A DNA stretch of 64,000 nucleotides from JAPKYZ01 sp033763835. Its GTDB lineage: Bacteria; Acidobacteriota; Terriglobia; Bryobacterales; Bryobacteraceae. Positions within the stretch are counted from its first letter, which is position 1. Each line of letters begins with the position of its first letter. The stretch lies in contig JANRJS010000024.1 of NCBI GenBank assembly GCA_033763835.1, positions 62,001-126,000 of the forward strand, given 5' to 3'. Below are positions 17,739-25,645 of the stretch, piece by piece. The translations under genes and the position numbers were made by a program. The notes below the pieces were generated by a model. It was given only the letters and a program-made list of their open reading frames with translations, was not told where the DNA came from and did not search any database.

Positions 17739-18344
17739 ATGATTCGTTATGTAACGCTAACTTTGGCCTTGATTTTCCAAGTTCGCGCCGAAATACGGGC
17801 GGATATCGTCAATCCGCCCGGCGCTATTCTTCAGTTTGTTTCCTTAACGCAAAGCGACCCGCAAACCCAAGTACCGCCGACGCCCGGGGTACAGACGGTG
17901 CGTTTCGATGTCAATCTAAAGAACACGTCCACCAAGGGCACGATGGCTTATTCCATCCGATACGATTTCGCCGATTCCAAGGGCGAAAAGCTGCAACACA
18001 CCTGTTTCCATAGCCACAGTTTCAACGCCGCTTTGCCCATGATCGAAGGTGGCGGTGTGAAGTCACTCACATTGCAGACCACGGTACTGTTGCAAGCGGC
18101 TGTGATTCGTCCTGTCGTAGATTTGCTGCTGCTCAGCGACGGAACTTATTCCGGCGAGGACTCGTGCCATCGATTGGAAATCTACCAACAAGCTCTGGAA
18201 GCGGTGCGGGTTCACCAAGCCGGGATTCTTCGGCGTCTCGAAAAGGACGGGCCCGAAAAAACCATCGCCTATCTCAAGGAGCAAGTCGCGCAGCGCGACA
18301 CGACCGACCGGCTGTTGATGAATCCGAAGAAGCTGCCGAACTAG
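17739..18344 (+). CDS. Secreted hypothetical protein
   Basis: 201 residues from ATG 17739, chosen because GAGAGG lies six bases upstream. The N-terminal signal peptide (MIRYVTLTLALIFQVRA) is followed by a beta-rich domain with VQTVRFDVNLKNTSTKGTMAYSIRYDFAD, resembling an immunoglobulin-like fold of secreted proteins. The C-terminal helical part ends EQVAQRDTTDRLLMNPKKLPN. No recognised family. It overlaps the convergent lipoprotein by four bases at its stop. Confidence 0.6.
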   Translation: MIRYVTLTLALIFQVRAEIRADIVNPPGAILQFVSLTQSDPQTQVPPTPGVQTVRFDVNLKNTSTKGTMAYSIRYDFADSKGEKLQHTCFHSHSFNAALPMIEGGGVKSLTLQTTVLLQAAVIRPVVDLLLLSDGTYSGEDSCHRLEIYQQALEAVRVHQAGILRRLEKDGPEKTIAYLKEQVAQRDTTDRLLMNPKKLPN

Positions 18345-18781
18345 CGCTTCTCTTCGATGACCGACTCCGGGCCATCCACTTCCTTCACCCGAATCCGCAA
18401 TCTCTTTCGCGCCCCCACATCGGCGGCGGGAACATCGAATTGCGCGGCGAGCATCCGGTCCACCGTCTCGCCGCGTTTCAACCGCTCCCGATTGCGCAAA
18501 GACGGGTTGTATTTCGGACCCTGTTCGGGATGAGCTTCGAGAAAACGTTGCGCGTCCACTTCGGCGGCGGCGACTCCCGTTAGCGTCTGGCCGTCCTTCG
18601 TGTCGATTTCAAGCGCCGCATCGCCAATCATGAACTCGGAGCCAGGTGTCGAGCGAAAGTCGACGACGACGATGGTCGTCTTCTCGTCCACGCCGTACAC
18701 TCGAACCTTCTGAATCTCGCCTTCCAGCTTGATGCGCACGCAGGACACGAGCGCTAACGCGGCCAGCGCGACCCGTCTCAC
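18341..18781 (-). CDS. Putative lipoprotein
   Basis: 146 residues from GTG 18781, which overlaps the stop of the upstream TIM-barrel gene (GTGA). The leader MRRVALAALALVSC ends in the lipobox LVSC, so the mature protein is probably lipid-anchored. The body has IQKVRVYGVDEKTTIVVVDFRSTPGSEFMIGDAALEIDTKDG, a beta-rich segment, and a basic C-terminus. Function unknown. It is the last gene of the unit AI-2E exporter, TIM barrel, lipoprotein. Confidence 0.6.
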   Translation of the reverse strand: MRRVALAALALVSCVRIKLEGEIQKVRVYGVDEKTTIVVVDFRSTPGSEFMIGDAALEIDTKDGQTLTGVAAAEVDAQRFLEAHPEQGPKYNPSLRNRERLKRGETVDRMLAAQFDVPAADVGARKRLRIRVKEVDGPESVIEEKR

Positions 18782-19677
18782 GACTGCCGCAGAATCCCAG
18801 TCAACTCCTGCATAAACAGGTGCGACTTCTCGATCTTCGTTCCGTCGAAGTAATGTGTTTCGAGACCGGCGCAGCCCTTGTAACCGTCTTTCGTCAGCGC
18901 CGCAAAAATCGCCCCCCAATCGAGCCGCCGCTCCGGGTCGAGCAGCGTTCTCCCATGCATATGAACGTTAGCGATGCGCTTCTTCGGCAACTTTTCGTAG
19001 CCTTCGGGGAAGGGCCGCTCTTTCGATGTCGCGCCGTTATTCGCATCCCAATTGATCGCGAACGCTTTCGTATCCGGCAACAGCTTCATCAGCGCGGCGA
19101 ACTCCTCGCACGTGCCCACGTTGCAAGACGCTTCGTTCTCGATCAACAGCCGCGCGCCTTCCTTGCGCGCGATCTCGCCCATCTCGCCGAGCGTCTCCGC
19201 GACGCGCGGCATTAACGCCATCGCATCCGCCACGCGCCCGAATGCGAACACACGAACGTTGGCGCAATCGAAATCCTGCGCGGCGGCGATGTGGCGGCGG
19301 ATCAGCTCCAGTCGCCCGTTGTGCTCTTTCTCGGCACGCGCCGCCCAACCTTCGGGCTTGCGAACGGGATCGGAACCGGGTAACGGATACTTCGTTCCGC
19401 CGGAATTAAAGAACGACACTTTCAACCCCGCTTCGCGCAATTGCTTCGCGGCGGCTTTTCGCTCTTCCGAAGTCATCGCCGTGTAGTTTTTCTTCGCTCC
19501 GGGAACCTCTCGCAACTCCACCCACTTCAACACGTACTTGTGTGCGAACGCGATTGCGTCCTCGGGCGACGCCGAGACCTCGTCGGTGATGGCGGCGATC
19601 CGGTCCAGGCCGAAGCCCTTGACCCCGGCGAATAGCGGCGCGGTTAGCGTCGCACCCAAGAAATGGCGGCGGTTCAT
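18778..19677 (-). CDS. Sugar phosphate isomerase/epimerase family protein
   Basis: 299 residues. An RR leader (MNRRHFLGATLTAPLFAG) suggests Tat export. The TIM barrel of the xylose-isomerase-like/AP_endonuc_2 type is shown by DRIAAITDEVSASPEDAIAFAHKYVLKWVELREV, IENEASCNVGTCEEFAALM, AFAINWDANNG and HMHGRTL. Glu at IENE, Asp at NWD, His at VHMHG and Glu at GLETHY are the expected metal ligands. The substrate is unknown. It lies one base downstream of the AI-2E-type exporter gene and overlaps the lipoprotein start. Confidence 0.8.
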   Translation of the reverse strand: MNRRHFLGATLTAPLFAGVKGFGLDRIAAITDEVSASPEDAIAFAHKYVLKWVELREVPGAKKNYTAMTSEERKAAAKQLREAGLKVSFFNSGGTKYPLPGSDPVRKPEGWAARAEKEHNGRLELIRRHIAAAQDFDCANVRVFAFGRVADAMALMPRVAETLGEMGEIARKEGARLLIENEASCNVGTCEEFAALMKLLPDTKAFAINWDANNGATSKERPFPEGYEKLPKKRIANVHMHGRTLLDPERRLDWGAIFAALTKDGYKGCAGLETHYFDGTKIEKSHLFMQELTGILRQS

Positions 19678-19678
19678 T

Positions 19679-20833
19679 TCAATCTCCCAAAAGCTTTCCG
19701 TAACCCTCTAGCCCGCTCACGTTATCACAAACGGCCTTGATTCCCGCGGTGATCGGAATCGCCAGCACCAGACCCGCGCCGCCCCAAATCAGTCCCCAGA
19801 ACATCAATGCGATCGTCACGGTGAGCGGATTCAAATGCACGCGTCCGCCGACGACCTTCGGGTACAGAAGGTTCAGCGCGATCAGATGCAGGAACGCGAC
19901 GGCCGTCGAGAGGATCAAGTACTGCGGGAGCGTCTTGTAAACCGGCAAAGCGGCAATCAAAGGCGGCAGTACGGCCAGCGGCAGGCCAACGTATGGCACC
20001 AGACTCAGGAACCCGCTGATCGGCCCTACCAATACCGCGAACGGCAGCCGCATAAACAAAAACAGCAACGTAGTCACCACCGAGAGCACGATGCCGAGCA
20101 CGAAATTCCCCGCCATGTAAGCGCGCGTCATATTGGCGACGCCGGTCAGGCTGCGCCCGATTTCATTGCGATTCTCGCCTTCGAACATCTGGAGAAACGC
20201 GCGCCGGATGTGGTCGCGCCAACTCAACATGAAGTAAACCAGGAACGGCACGAACGACGCCATCAGCGCCACGTCGTAAATCTGGCCGAGGTAAGGGTAC
20301 AACTCCGCGACCAAGCTCGGTTCGTCCTGCTTGATGCGGACCTCCTGTACTGGCGGCGGTTGCTGAGGCTGCGGCTCGGCGGCTCGCCGTTTGCGCGAAC
20401 CGGCGGCGGGGGCGGTCGTCGTGGTAGTGGAAGGCCGCTCCTGCATGCGCTTTGGCAGCGCCTTACCGATGTTGCGCTCCAGCGCTTCGATCCGGTCGAC
20501 GACGGCTTGCCCCAGATCGTTGACGCGATTCACGTAGTTCGGCAAGTCCTGCACGACGGCCACCACTTGTGTGTACGCCGCGACGCCCAGCACGTACAAG
20601 CCCGCAACGAAGAGCGAGCAGACGAGAAAGCTCGCGGGACCGCGCGGAACGCGCCAGCGGATAAACAACTGGACGAACGGTTCGAGGATCAGCGAGATGA
20701 CGATCGCCGACATCAGCGTCACCCAGAACAGTTTGCCGAAGTACAGCAACGCCACCAGAACGCCAAGGGCGATCACGCTCGCGCTGCGGGCGTTCGTGCT
20801 GCCGGTGTCGAGACTGGCGGGAAGCAAAGACAT
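19679..20833 (-). CDS. AI-2E family transporter (PerM/YdiK type)
   Basis: 384 residues from ATG 20833, with AGGAACAGG just upstream. The layout is the usual one: two N-terminal helix pairs (ASVIALGVLVALLYFGKLFWVTLM, SFLVCSLFVAGLYVLGV), a cytoplasmic linker rich in Thr/Pro/Arg, and a C-terminal helical bundle with LVGPISGFLSLVPYVGLPLAVLPPLIAALPVY and the late FWGLIWGGAGLVLAIPITAGIKAV. The family includes quorum-sensing exporters and sodium/proton antiporters, so substrate is open. It is the first gene of a leftward trio, divergent from ruvX 23 bases away. Confidence 0.88.
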   Translation of the reverse strand: MSLLPASLDTGSTNARSASVIALGVLVALLYFGKLFWVTLMSAIVISLILEPFVQLFIRWRVPRGPASFLVCSLFVAGLYVLGVAAYTQVVAVVQDLPNYVNRVNDLGQAVVDRIEALERNIGKALPKRMQERPSTTTTTAPAAGSRKRRAAEPQPQQPPPVQEVRIKQDEPSLVAELYPYLGQIYDVALMASFVPFLVYFMLSWRDHIRRAFLQMFEGENRNEIGRSLTGVANMTRAYMAGNFVLGIVLSVVTTLLFLFMRLPFAVLVGPISGFLSLVPYVGLPLAVLPPLIAALPVYKTLPQYLILSTAVAFLHLIALNLLYPKVVGGRVHLNPLTVTIALMFWGLIWGGAGLVLAIPITAGIKAVCDNVSGLEGYGKLLGD

Positions 20834-20856
20834 CCTGTTCCTACAATTGAAACAGA

Positions 20857-21270
20857 GTGGAACGGATACTGGCGCTCGACGTGGGCGCAAAGCGCATTGG
20901 CGTGGCGGCTACCGACGAACTCGGCTTAACCGCGCAAGGCCTGGACACTCGCGCCCGCACGCGAATCCGCGAGGACATCGAGTTCTTTCGGCGGCTTGCG
21001 GTAGAGCGCGGCGTCCAGCGGATCGTCCTGGGCGATCCGAGGAATCTCGACGGGTCGTTCGGCCATGCGTCCGCCGCCGTTCGCGACTTCGGCGCTCGCC
21101 TCGAACGCGCCACTCGCCTGCCAGTCGATTATTGGGACGAGCGTCTCACCAGCTTCGAGGCGGAAGAGTTGCTGCGCGAGAGCGGTGTGCGTCCGGACCG
21201 GCGTTCGGGTACCGTCGACCGCATCGCCGCCGTGACGATCCTGAAAGACTACCTGGAGTCCCGCGGATGA
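20857..21270 (+). CDS. ruvX: Putative Holliday junction resolvase RuvX/YqgF
   Basis: 137 residues from GTG 20857, typical length. The RNase H-like fold begins ILALDVGAKRIGVA (catalytic Asp8). VQRIVLGDPRNLDGSFG and LPVDYWDERLTSFEAEELL supply the remaining acidic residues, with DRIAAVTILKDYL at the end. The enzyme acts on 16S rRNA processing and/or junction resolution. Its stop overlaps the mltG ATG, as in many bacteria. Confidence 0.92.
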   Translation: MERILALDVGAKRIGVAATDELGLTAQGLDTRARTRIREDIEFFRRLAVERGVQRIVLGDPRNLDGSFGHASAAVRDFGARLERATRLPVDYWDERLTSFEAEELLRESGVRPDRRSGTVDRIAAVTILKDYLESRG

Positions 21271-22226
21271 AGCGGCTTTTCTTGTTGGCCGTCGTTGGGG
21301 GGCTCGCCTACGGCGCTTGGATTCTGACTAAGCCGGCGACGCCCCCAAAGTCCGTCTTGATCGATTACGAGCGCGGAATGCCCTCGAACACGCTGGCCGC
21401 GAAGCTCGGCGAGGCCGGTGTCGCCGACCCTATCGCGTTCCGCGTCGCGCGTCTGCTTCGATTCGGCAAGCGTCTGCAGGCGGGCGAGTACAAATTCGAG
21501 AAACCGGCTACCTCGCTCCAAATCGTAGACCGGCTGATCGCGGGCGATGTGCACTATTACGAAGTCCTGATCCCGGAAGGCGCAAACAAGTTCGATGTCG
21601 CCGATATCCTTTCACGGGCCGATCTGGGGGACGCGGCGGCCATCGTGAAATCCATTCGCGAAGGGAGTCTCTTTCCCGCCACGTACCGCTACACCAAACA
21701 CTCGAACGCCACGCAGTTGATCGCACAGATGCAAACTCGTTTCGACCGAGCATGGCGCGATCTCAATCCCGGCGATGCGAATCGCGAGCGTACGGTAACT
21801 CTGGCGTCGTTGATCGAGAAAGAAGCTGTGGTCGCGGAAGACCGCCCGATCATCGCTTCGGTGTTCGAGAACCGTTTACGGCAGGGCATGAAGCTCGATT
21901 GCGACCCCACCGTTGTCTACGCGGCGCTGCTCGAAGGTAAGTATCGCGGCACAATTTACCGTTCCGATCTCGAGCGCGAGAGCGCTTACAACACCTACAA
22001 GGTCGCAGGCCTGCCGCCGGGGCCGATCGCCAATCCGGGACTTGCGTCGTTACGAGCCGCGTTGAAGCCTGCGCAAACCGAGTACCTGTTTTTCGTCGCA
22101 CGGCCCGGTGGTGGCGGACGGCACGTCTTCTCGAAGACGCTCGCCGAGCACAACCGCGCTGTGCTCGAATATCGGCGTGGCGAGCAAAGCGCATCGACTC
22201 GCGGAACTGCTGGCGGGGCGCGATAG
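21267..22226 (+). CDS. mltG: Endolytic murein transglycosylase MltG
   Basis: 319 residues. One N-terminal membrane anchor (LFLLAVVGGLAYGAWIL) is followed by the LysM-like region FEKPATSLQIVDRLIAGDVHYYEVLIPEGANKFDVADIL and the YceG/MltG catalytic part TVTLASLIEKEAVVAEDRPIIASVFENRLRQGMKLDCDPTVVYA, with the catalytic Glu in LIEKEA. It cuts nascent glycan strands at the inner membrane. Translationally coupled to ruvX by ATGA and overlapped by the next gene by 50 bases. Confidence 0.93.
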   Translation: MKRLFLLAVVGGLAYGAWILTKPATPPKSVLIDYERGMPSNTLAAKLGEAGVADPIAFRVARLLRFGKRLQAGEYKFEKPATSLQIVDRLIAGDVHYYEVLIPEGANKFDVADILSRADLGDAAAIVKSIREGSLFPATYRYTKHSNATQLIAQMQTRFDRAWRDLNPGDANRERTVTLASLIEKEAVVAEDRPIIASVFENRLRQGMKLDCDPTVVYAALLEGKYRGTIYRSDLERESAYNTYKVAGLPPGPIANPGLASLRAALKPAQTEYLFFVARPGGGGRHVFSKTLAEHNRAVLEYRRGEQSASTRGTAGGAR

Positions 22227-22596
22227 CCTCGCTCCCATCGATCGCGCCGAAGTGGAATTTCTTCGCGCCGCCCTCGCTCCTATCTCCGATTCGCATTTCC
22301 GCAAGTTGCTGCGCGCCTCGAGAGCGCGGCTCTCGCCCGACGTGGAAGGCGTTCGTCAGGACACGCTCGAAGATTTGGAGCGGACGCTGCTGGCCTTGCT
22401 CGTGCAGCCGGAACCGGAAGCCCGGCGCGCGGTGATCGAGGCTCGCAATCATGCCCGGCTTGCGCAACGACGCAAGCCAACGCCGGAGCGCGAAGAGAAA
22501 ATTCTCTGGATGACTGTGTGGTTGGAAAATCGACCGCTGTTCGCCGACTGGCTGGCCGTGCGAAAAGCTACTGCAACTCGATCGATTCCACCTTAA
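22177..22596 (+). CDS. Hypothetical protein, all-helical
   Basis: 139 residues from GTG 22177, inside the end of mltG. It is a charged helical protein: KAHRLAELLAGRDSLAPIDRAEVEFLRAALAPISDSHFRKLLRASRARL then EREEKILWMTVWLENRPLFADWLAVR. No recognised family. The ruvX-mltG context is conserved but this third gene is not a standard partner. Its last 29 bases overlap the convergent secreted protein at 22568. The start is inferred from the overlap pattern; ATGs further upstream would lie deep in mltG. Confidence 0.5.
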   Translation: MASKAHRLAELLAGRDSLAPIDRAEVEFLRAALAPISDSHFRKLLRASRARLSPDVEGVRQDTLEDLERTLLALLVQPEPEARRAVIEARNHARLAQRRKPTPEREEKILWMTVWLENRPLFADWLAVRKATATRSIPP

Positions 22597-22879
22597 CCAT
22601 CTCGCCCGAGAGCGTGCCCGTCACCTTCGCCTTCAGGTCTTTCTCTTTCGACGATGCCTTCAATGCGGCCAGCGTTTTGGCATTGCCCGCCTCGTCGAAC
22701 TTGACGAACTTGCCGTCGGGCAGAACCAGACCGTACCCGGACTTGGCGCATTTCAGCGCGCAATCGCGGGTATGATTGGCGAGATCGCGCCCTTTGCACA
22801 TCACGTCCACAACCGTACCGTTCCAGGTTTCGGCGAGCGCCGCGCCGGCGGCGAAAAGGCTAACGATGAGTGTCCGCAT
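22568..22879 (-). CDS. Small secreted protein, conserved in acidobacteria
   Basis: 103 residues from ATG 22879 with a signal peptide (MRTLIVSLFAAGAALA). The mature part ETWNGTVVDVMCKGRDLANHTRDCALKCAKSGYGLV carries three cysteines, followed by KFVKFDEAGNAKTLAALKASSKEKDLKAKVTGTLSGEMVKVESIELQ. I recall short secreted proteins of this kind from related genomes as an uncharacterised conserved group; that is recall, not a search. Promoter-proximal to nothing; divergent from the sulfatase 42 bases away. Confidence 0.6.
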   Translation of the reverse strand: MRTLIVSLFAAGAALAETWNGTVVDVMCKGRDLANHTRDCALKCAKSGYGLVLPDGKFVKFDEAGNAKTLAALKASSKEKDLKAKVTGTLSGEMVKVESIELQ

Positions 22880-22921
22880 GCCGCGATTATAGTCGAGGCC
22901 GTGCCCATATAATCGAGAGCG

Positions 22922-24298
22922 ATGGACCGTCGCCACTTTCTCTCAACCGCTCTCGCCGCCCCGCTCGCGACAACGTCCGCCGCGCAGTCCAAGCGTCCCA
23001 ACGTCGTCGTGCTCTTCACCGACGATCAGCGCTTCGACACCATCGCCGCGCTCGGCAACCGCGAGGTCTCGACACCGAATATGGATCGTCTGGTGCGCAA
23101 CGGCACTACGTTCACGCGCGCGCACATCATGGGCGGAACGGTCGGCGCGGTCTGCGTTCCTAGCCGCGCCATGTTGATGACCGGCCAGAGTCTGTTTCAC
23201 ATCCACCGCTCGATTGTCGCTCCCAAAGAGTATCCGGAATCCGCGCGCAAACCATTCGATCTGTTTCCGGAGCTGTTCCGCAAGGCGGGCTACGACACGT
23301 TCGGATGCGGCAAGTGGCACAACCAACCGGAACTTTACGCGCGCTGCTTCACGGCGGGAGGCCCGGTGTTTTTCGGCGGCATGAGCGATCAAAGCAACAT
23401 TTTGGTCGCGGATTTCCAACCCGACGGCAAATACGGCCCGGACCGTCGCAAGCGCGTCAACCGCTACTCGAGCGAGTTGTTCGCCGACTCCACCGTCGAC
23501 TTCATCCGGTCGCGAAAACCGGGCGTCAATCCGTTCTTGACCTACACCGCGTTCACCTCGCCGCACGATCCCCGCACCGCGCCCGCGAAGTACGCCGCGA
23601 TGTATTCGCCCGAGAAGGTCACCCTACCGAAGAGCTTTTTGAAGCAGCATCCGTTCGACAACGGCGAGTTAAAAGTGCGCGACGAGTTGCTCGCCGCGTT
23701 CCCGCGCGGGGAAATGGAGATCCGCCGTCACCTTGCCGACTACTACGCGATGGTGAGCGAGGTGGACGCGCAGATCGGGCGTGTGCTCGACGCACTTGAA
23801 GAGACGGGGCAGATGTCGAACACCATTGTGGTGTTCGCGGGCGATAATGGCCTCGCGGTCGGCAAACATGGGTTGATGGGCAAGCAAAACGCTTACGATC
23901 ATTCCGTCCGCGTGCCACTGGTATTGACTGGACCTGGCATCGCGCCCGGTTGGCGCGACGATTCGCTGGTCTACCTGTTCGACATCTTCCCTACGCTGTG
24001 TAAGCGCGCCGGTTTGCCGATTCCTTCGACGGTCGAGGGTCGCGACCTATTTCGGGGCGCCCGTCGCGACTCGATTTTCTACGGCTACCGCACGTTTATG
24101 CGCGGCGTGCGAACGAAGGACGATTGGAAGTTGATCCGCTACACAGTGAACGGAACCGAACGCGTGCAGGTGTTCAATTTGAAGTCCGATCCGCACGAGA
24201 TAAACGATCTCTCCGCCGTCGAAACCAGGCGCAAAATCGAACTGACCGCGCTCCTCAACCGCTGGCAGCGAGAGACCGACGACATTCTCGTTAACTGA
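22922..24298 (+). CDS. Sulfatase (arylsulfatase type I)
   Basis: 458 residues. An RR leader (MDRRHFLSTALAAPLATTSA) suggests Tat export. KRPNVVVLFTDDQR gives the DD metal pair (Asp34, Asp35), and the sulfatase signature is CVPSR with Cys78, the residue converted to formylglycine. FGCGKWHN and VVFAGDNGLAVGKHGLMGKQNAYDHSVRVPL follow as usual in this family. The substrate is probably a sulfated polysaccharide or glycan ester. It needs a formylglycine-generating enzyme that is not in this window. It opens a convergent pair with DUF1501 (8-base overlap). Confidence 0.9.
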   Translation: MDRRHFLSTALAAPLATTSAAQSKRPNVVVLFTDDQRFDTIAALGNREVSTPNMDRLVRNGTTFTRAHIMGGTVGAVCVPSRAMLMTGQSLFHIHRSIVAPKEYPESARKPFDLFPELFRKAGYDTFGCGKWHNQPELYARCFTAGGPVFFGGMSDQSNILVADFQPDGKYGPDRRKRVNRYSSELFADSTVDFIRSRKPGVNPFLTYTAFTSPHDPRTAPAKYAAMYSPEKVTLPKSFLKQHPFDNGELKVRDELLAAFPRGEMEIRRHLADYYAMVSEVDAQIGRVLDALEETGQMSNTIVVFAGDNGLAVGKHGLMGKQNAYDHSVRVPLVLTGPGIAPGWRDDSLVYLFDIFPTLCKRAGLPIPSTVEGRDLFRGARRDSIFYGYRTFMRGVRTKDDWKLIRYTVNGTERVQVFNLKSDPHEINDLSAVETRRKIELTALLNRWQRETDDILVN

Positions 24299-25643
24299 CG
24301 ATATCCGACACCACGCGTCCCGCGACGTCCGTCAATCGGAAATCGCGGCCCGAGTAGCGATAAGTCAGCTTCGTATGATCCAGCCCCATCTGGTGCAGAA
24401 TCGTCGCGTGCAGATCGTGCGGGTGGACCGGTTTGTCGACGGCGCGGAATCCGAAATCGTCGGTCGCGCCGTAGGCCATGCCGCCCTTGAACCCGCCACC
24501 CGCGACAACGGTGCTGAAGCCATGATTATTGTGATCGCGCCCGTTCTGCACATCGACTAGACCGCTCACCTCGACCGCCGGAGTTCGGCCGAATTCGCCG
24601 CCGATGATTACCACCGTCGATCTGAGTAAATCGCGATCCTTTAGGTCCTGTAGCAACGCGCCCATCGGCTGATCGGCGGTCGCCGCCAATTTCGCGTGTT
24701 TTGTGATGTCGTCGTGGTTGTCCCACGGCTGGTCGTTGCCGTAGTACACCTGCACCATGCGCACGCCGCGCTCGATCAACCGCCGCGCGAGCAAGCATCC
24801 GCGCGCGAAATCGCCCGCGCCATACCGCCCGCGAGTCTTCTCCGACTCCTTGCGCAGATCGAACGCTTCGAGCGCCTCGGCTTGCATGCGGTACGCCATC
24901 TCGAACGACGCGATGGAGGCTTCCAGCGAGGGGTCCGCGCCCTCGCGCGCCAGTTGCATGCGATTCAACTTGCCGAGCAGGTCTACTTGCCGTTTTTGTT
25001 GATCGCCGGTCAACGTTCGATTCCGCACGTCGCGAATCAACTCTTCGGGATCGTCCGACGTGTTCCGTACGTACGTGCCCTGAAATCGCCCGGGCAAGTA
25101 CGCCGCCGACCACAACTGCGGCCCGATTACCGGATAGCCCGGGCAAAGCACCACGAATCCCGGTAAGTTTTGGTTCTCGGTACCTAGCCCGTACGTCAGC
25201 CACGCGCCCATCGAAGGATGCCCCACCAGGGTGTGTCCGCAATTGAGCATGGTGAGACTCGGCTCGTGATTCGGACGCTCCGTATGCATCGAGCGGATCA
25301 CGCACAAATCGTCGGCGTGAGCGCCTAAGTGAGAAAAGATTTCGCTGATTTCGAGTCCGCTCTTACCGAATCGCTTGAACTCGAACGGCGACTTCAGAAG
25401 CGTCCCCGTCTTACGCTCCGTCTTTAGATTGCCCGACGGCGCTTTCTGCCCATGATGCTTCGTCAACAATGGCTTGGGATCGAAGGTATCCACTTGCGAC
25501 GGGCCGCCGTTGAGAAACAGATAAATCACCTGCTTCGCTTTCGCGGGGAAATGGGTGCCCGCCCCGGCGGCGACGGGCGCGAGACCCGCCATGCCGAACC
25601 CGCCGCCCATCGTCTTCAGTAGGTCCCGCCGCGTGAGATTCAT
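24291..25643 (-). CDS. DUF1501 family secreted protein
   Basis: 450 residues. MNLTRRDLLKTMGGGFGMAGLAPVAAG is a Tat leader, as typical for DUF1501. The body opens AKQVIYLFLNGGPSQVDTFDPKPLLTKHHG and ends with IIGGEFGRTPAVEVSGLVDVQNGRDHNNHGFSTVVAGGGFKGG, a sulfatase-like alkaline-phosphatase-fold pattern with metal-binding His and Asp. Family members co-occur with DUF1549/DUF1553 proteins as here; the biochemical role is not established. It starts two bases after the stop of the DUF1549/1553 gene, so the two are one operon. Confidence 0.93.
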   Translation of the reverse strand: MNLTRRDLLKTMGGGFGMAGLAPVAAGAGTHFPAKAKQVIYLFLNGGPSQVDTFDPKPLLTKHHGQKAPSGNLKTERKTGTLLKSPFEFKRFGKSGLEISEIFSHLGAHADDLCVIRSMHTERPNHEPSLTMLNCGHTLVGHPSMGAWLTYGLGTENQNLPGFVVLCPGYPVIGPQLWSAAYLPGRFQGTYVRNTSDDPEELIRDVRNRTLTGDQQKRQVDLLGKLNRMQLAREGADPSLEASIASFEMAYRMQAEALEAFDLRKESEKTRGRYGAGDFARGCLLARRLIERGVRMVQVYYGNDQPWDNHDDITKHAKLAATADQPMGALLQDLKDRDLLRSTVVIIGGEFGRTPAVEVSGLVDVQNGRDHNNHGFSTVVAGGGFKGGMAYGATDDFGFRAVDKPVHPHDLHATILHQMGLDHTKLTYRYSGRDFRLTDVAGRVVSDIVS

Positions 25644-25645
25644 CG

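Noticed and set aside
19835..20929. 364-codon plus-strand frame opposite the AI-2E exporter
   Set aside because: His/Gln/Arg-rich shadow of a membrane protein gene; no start signal or domain.
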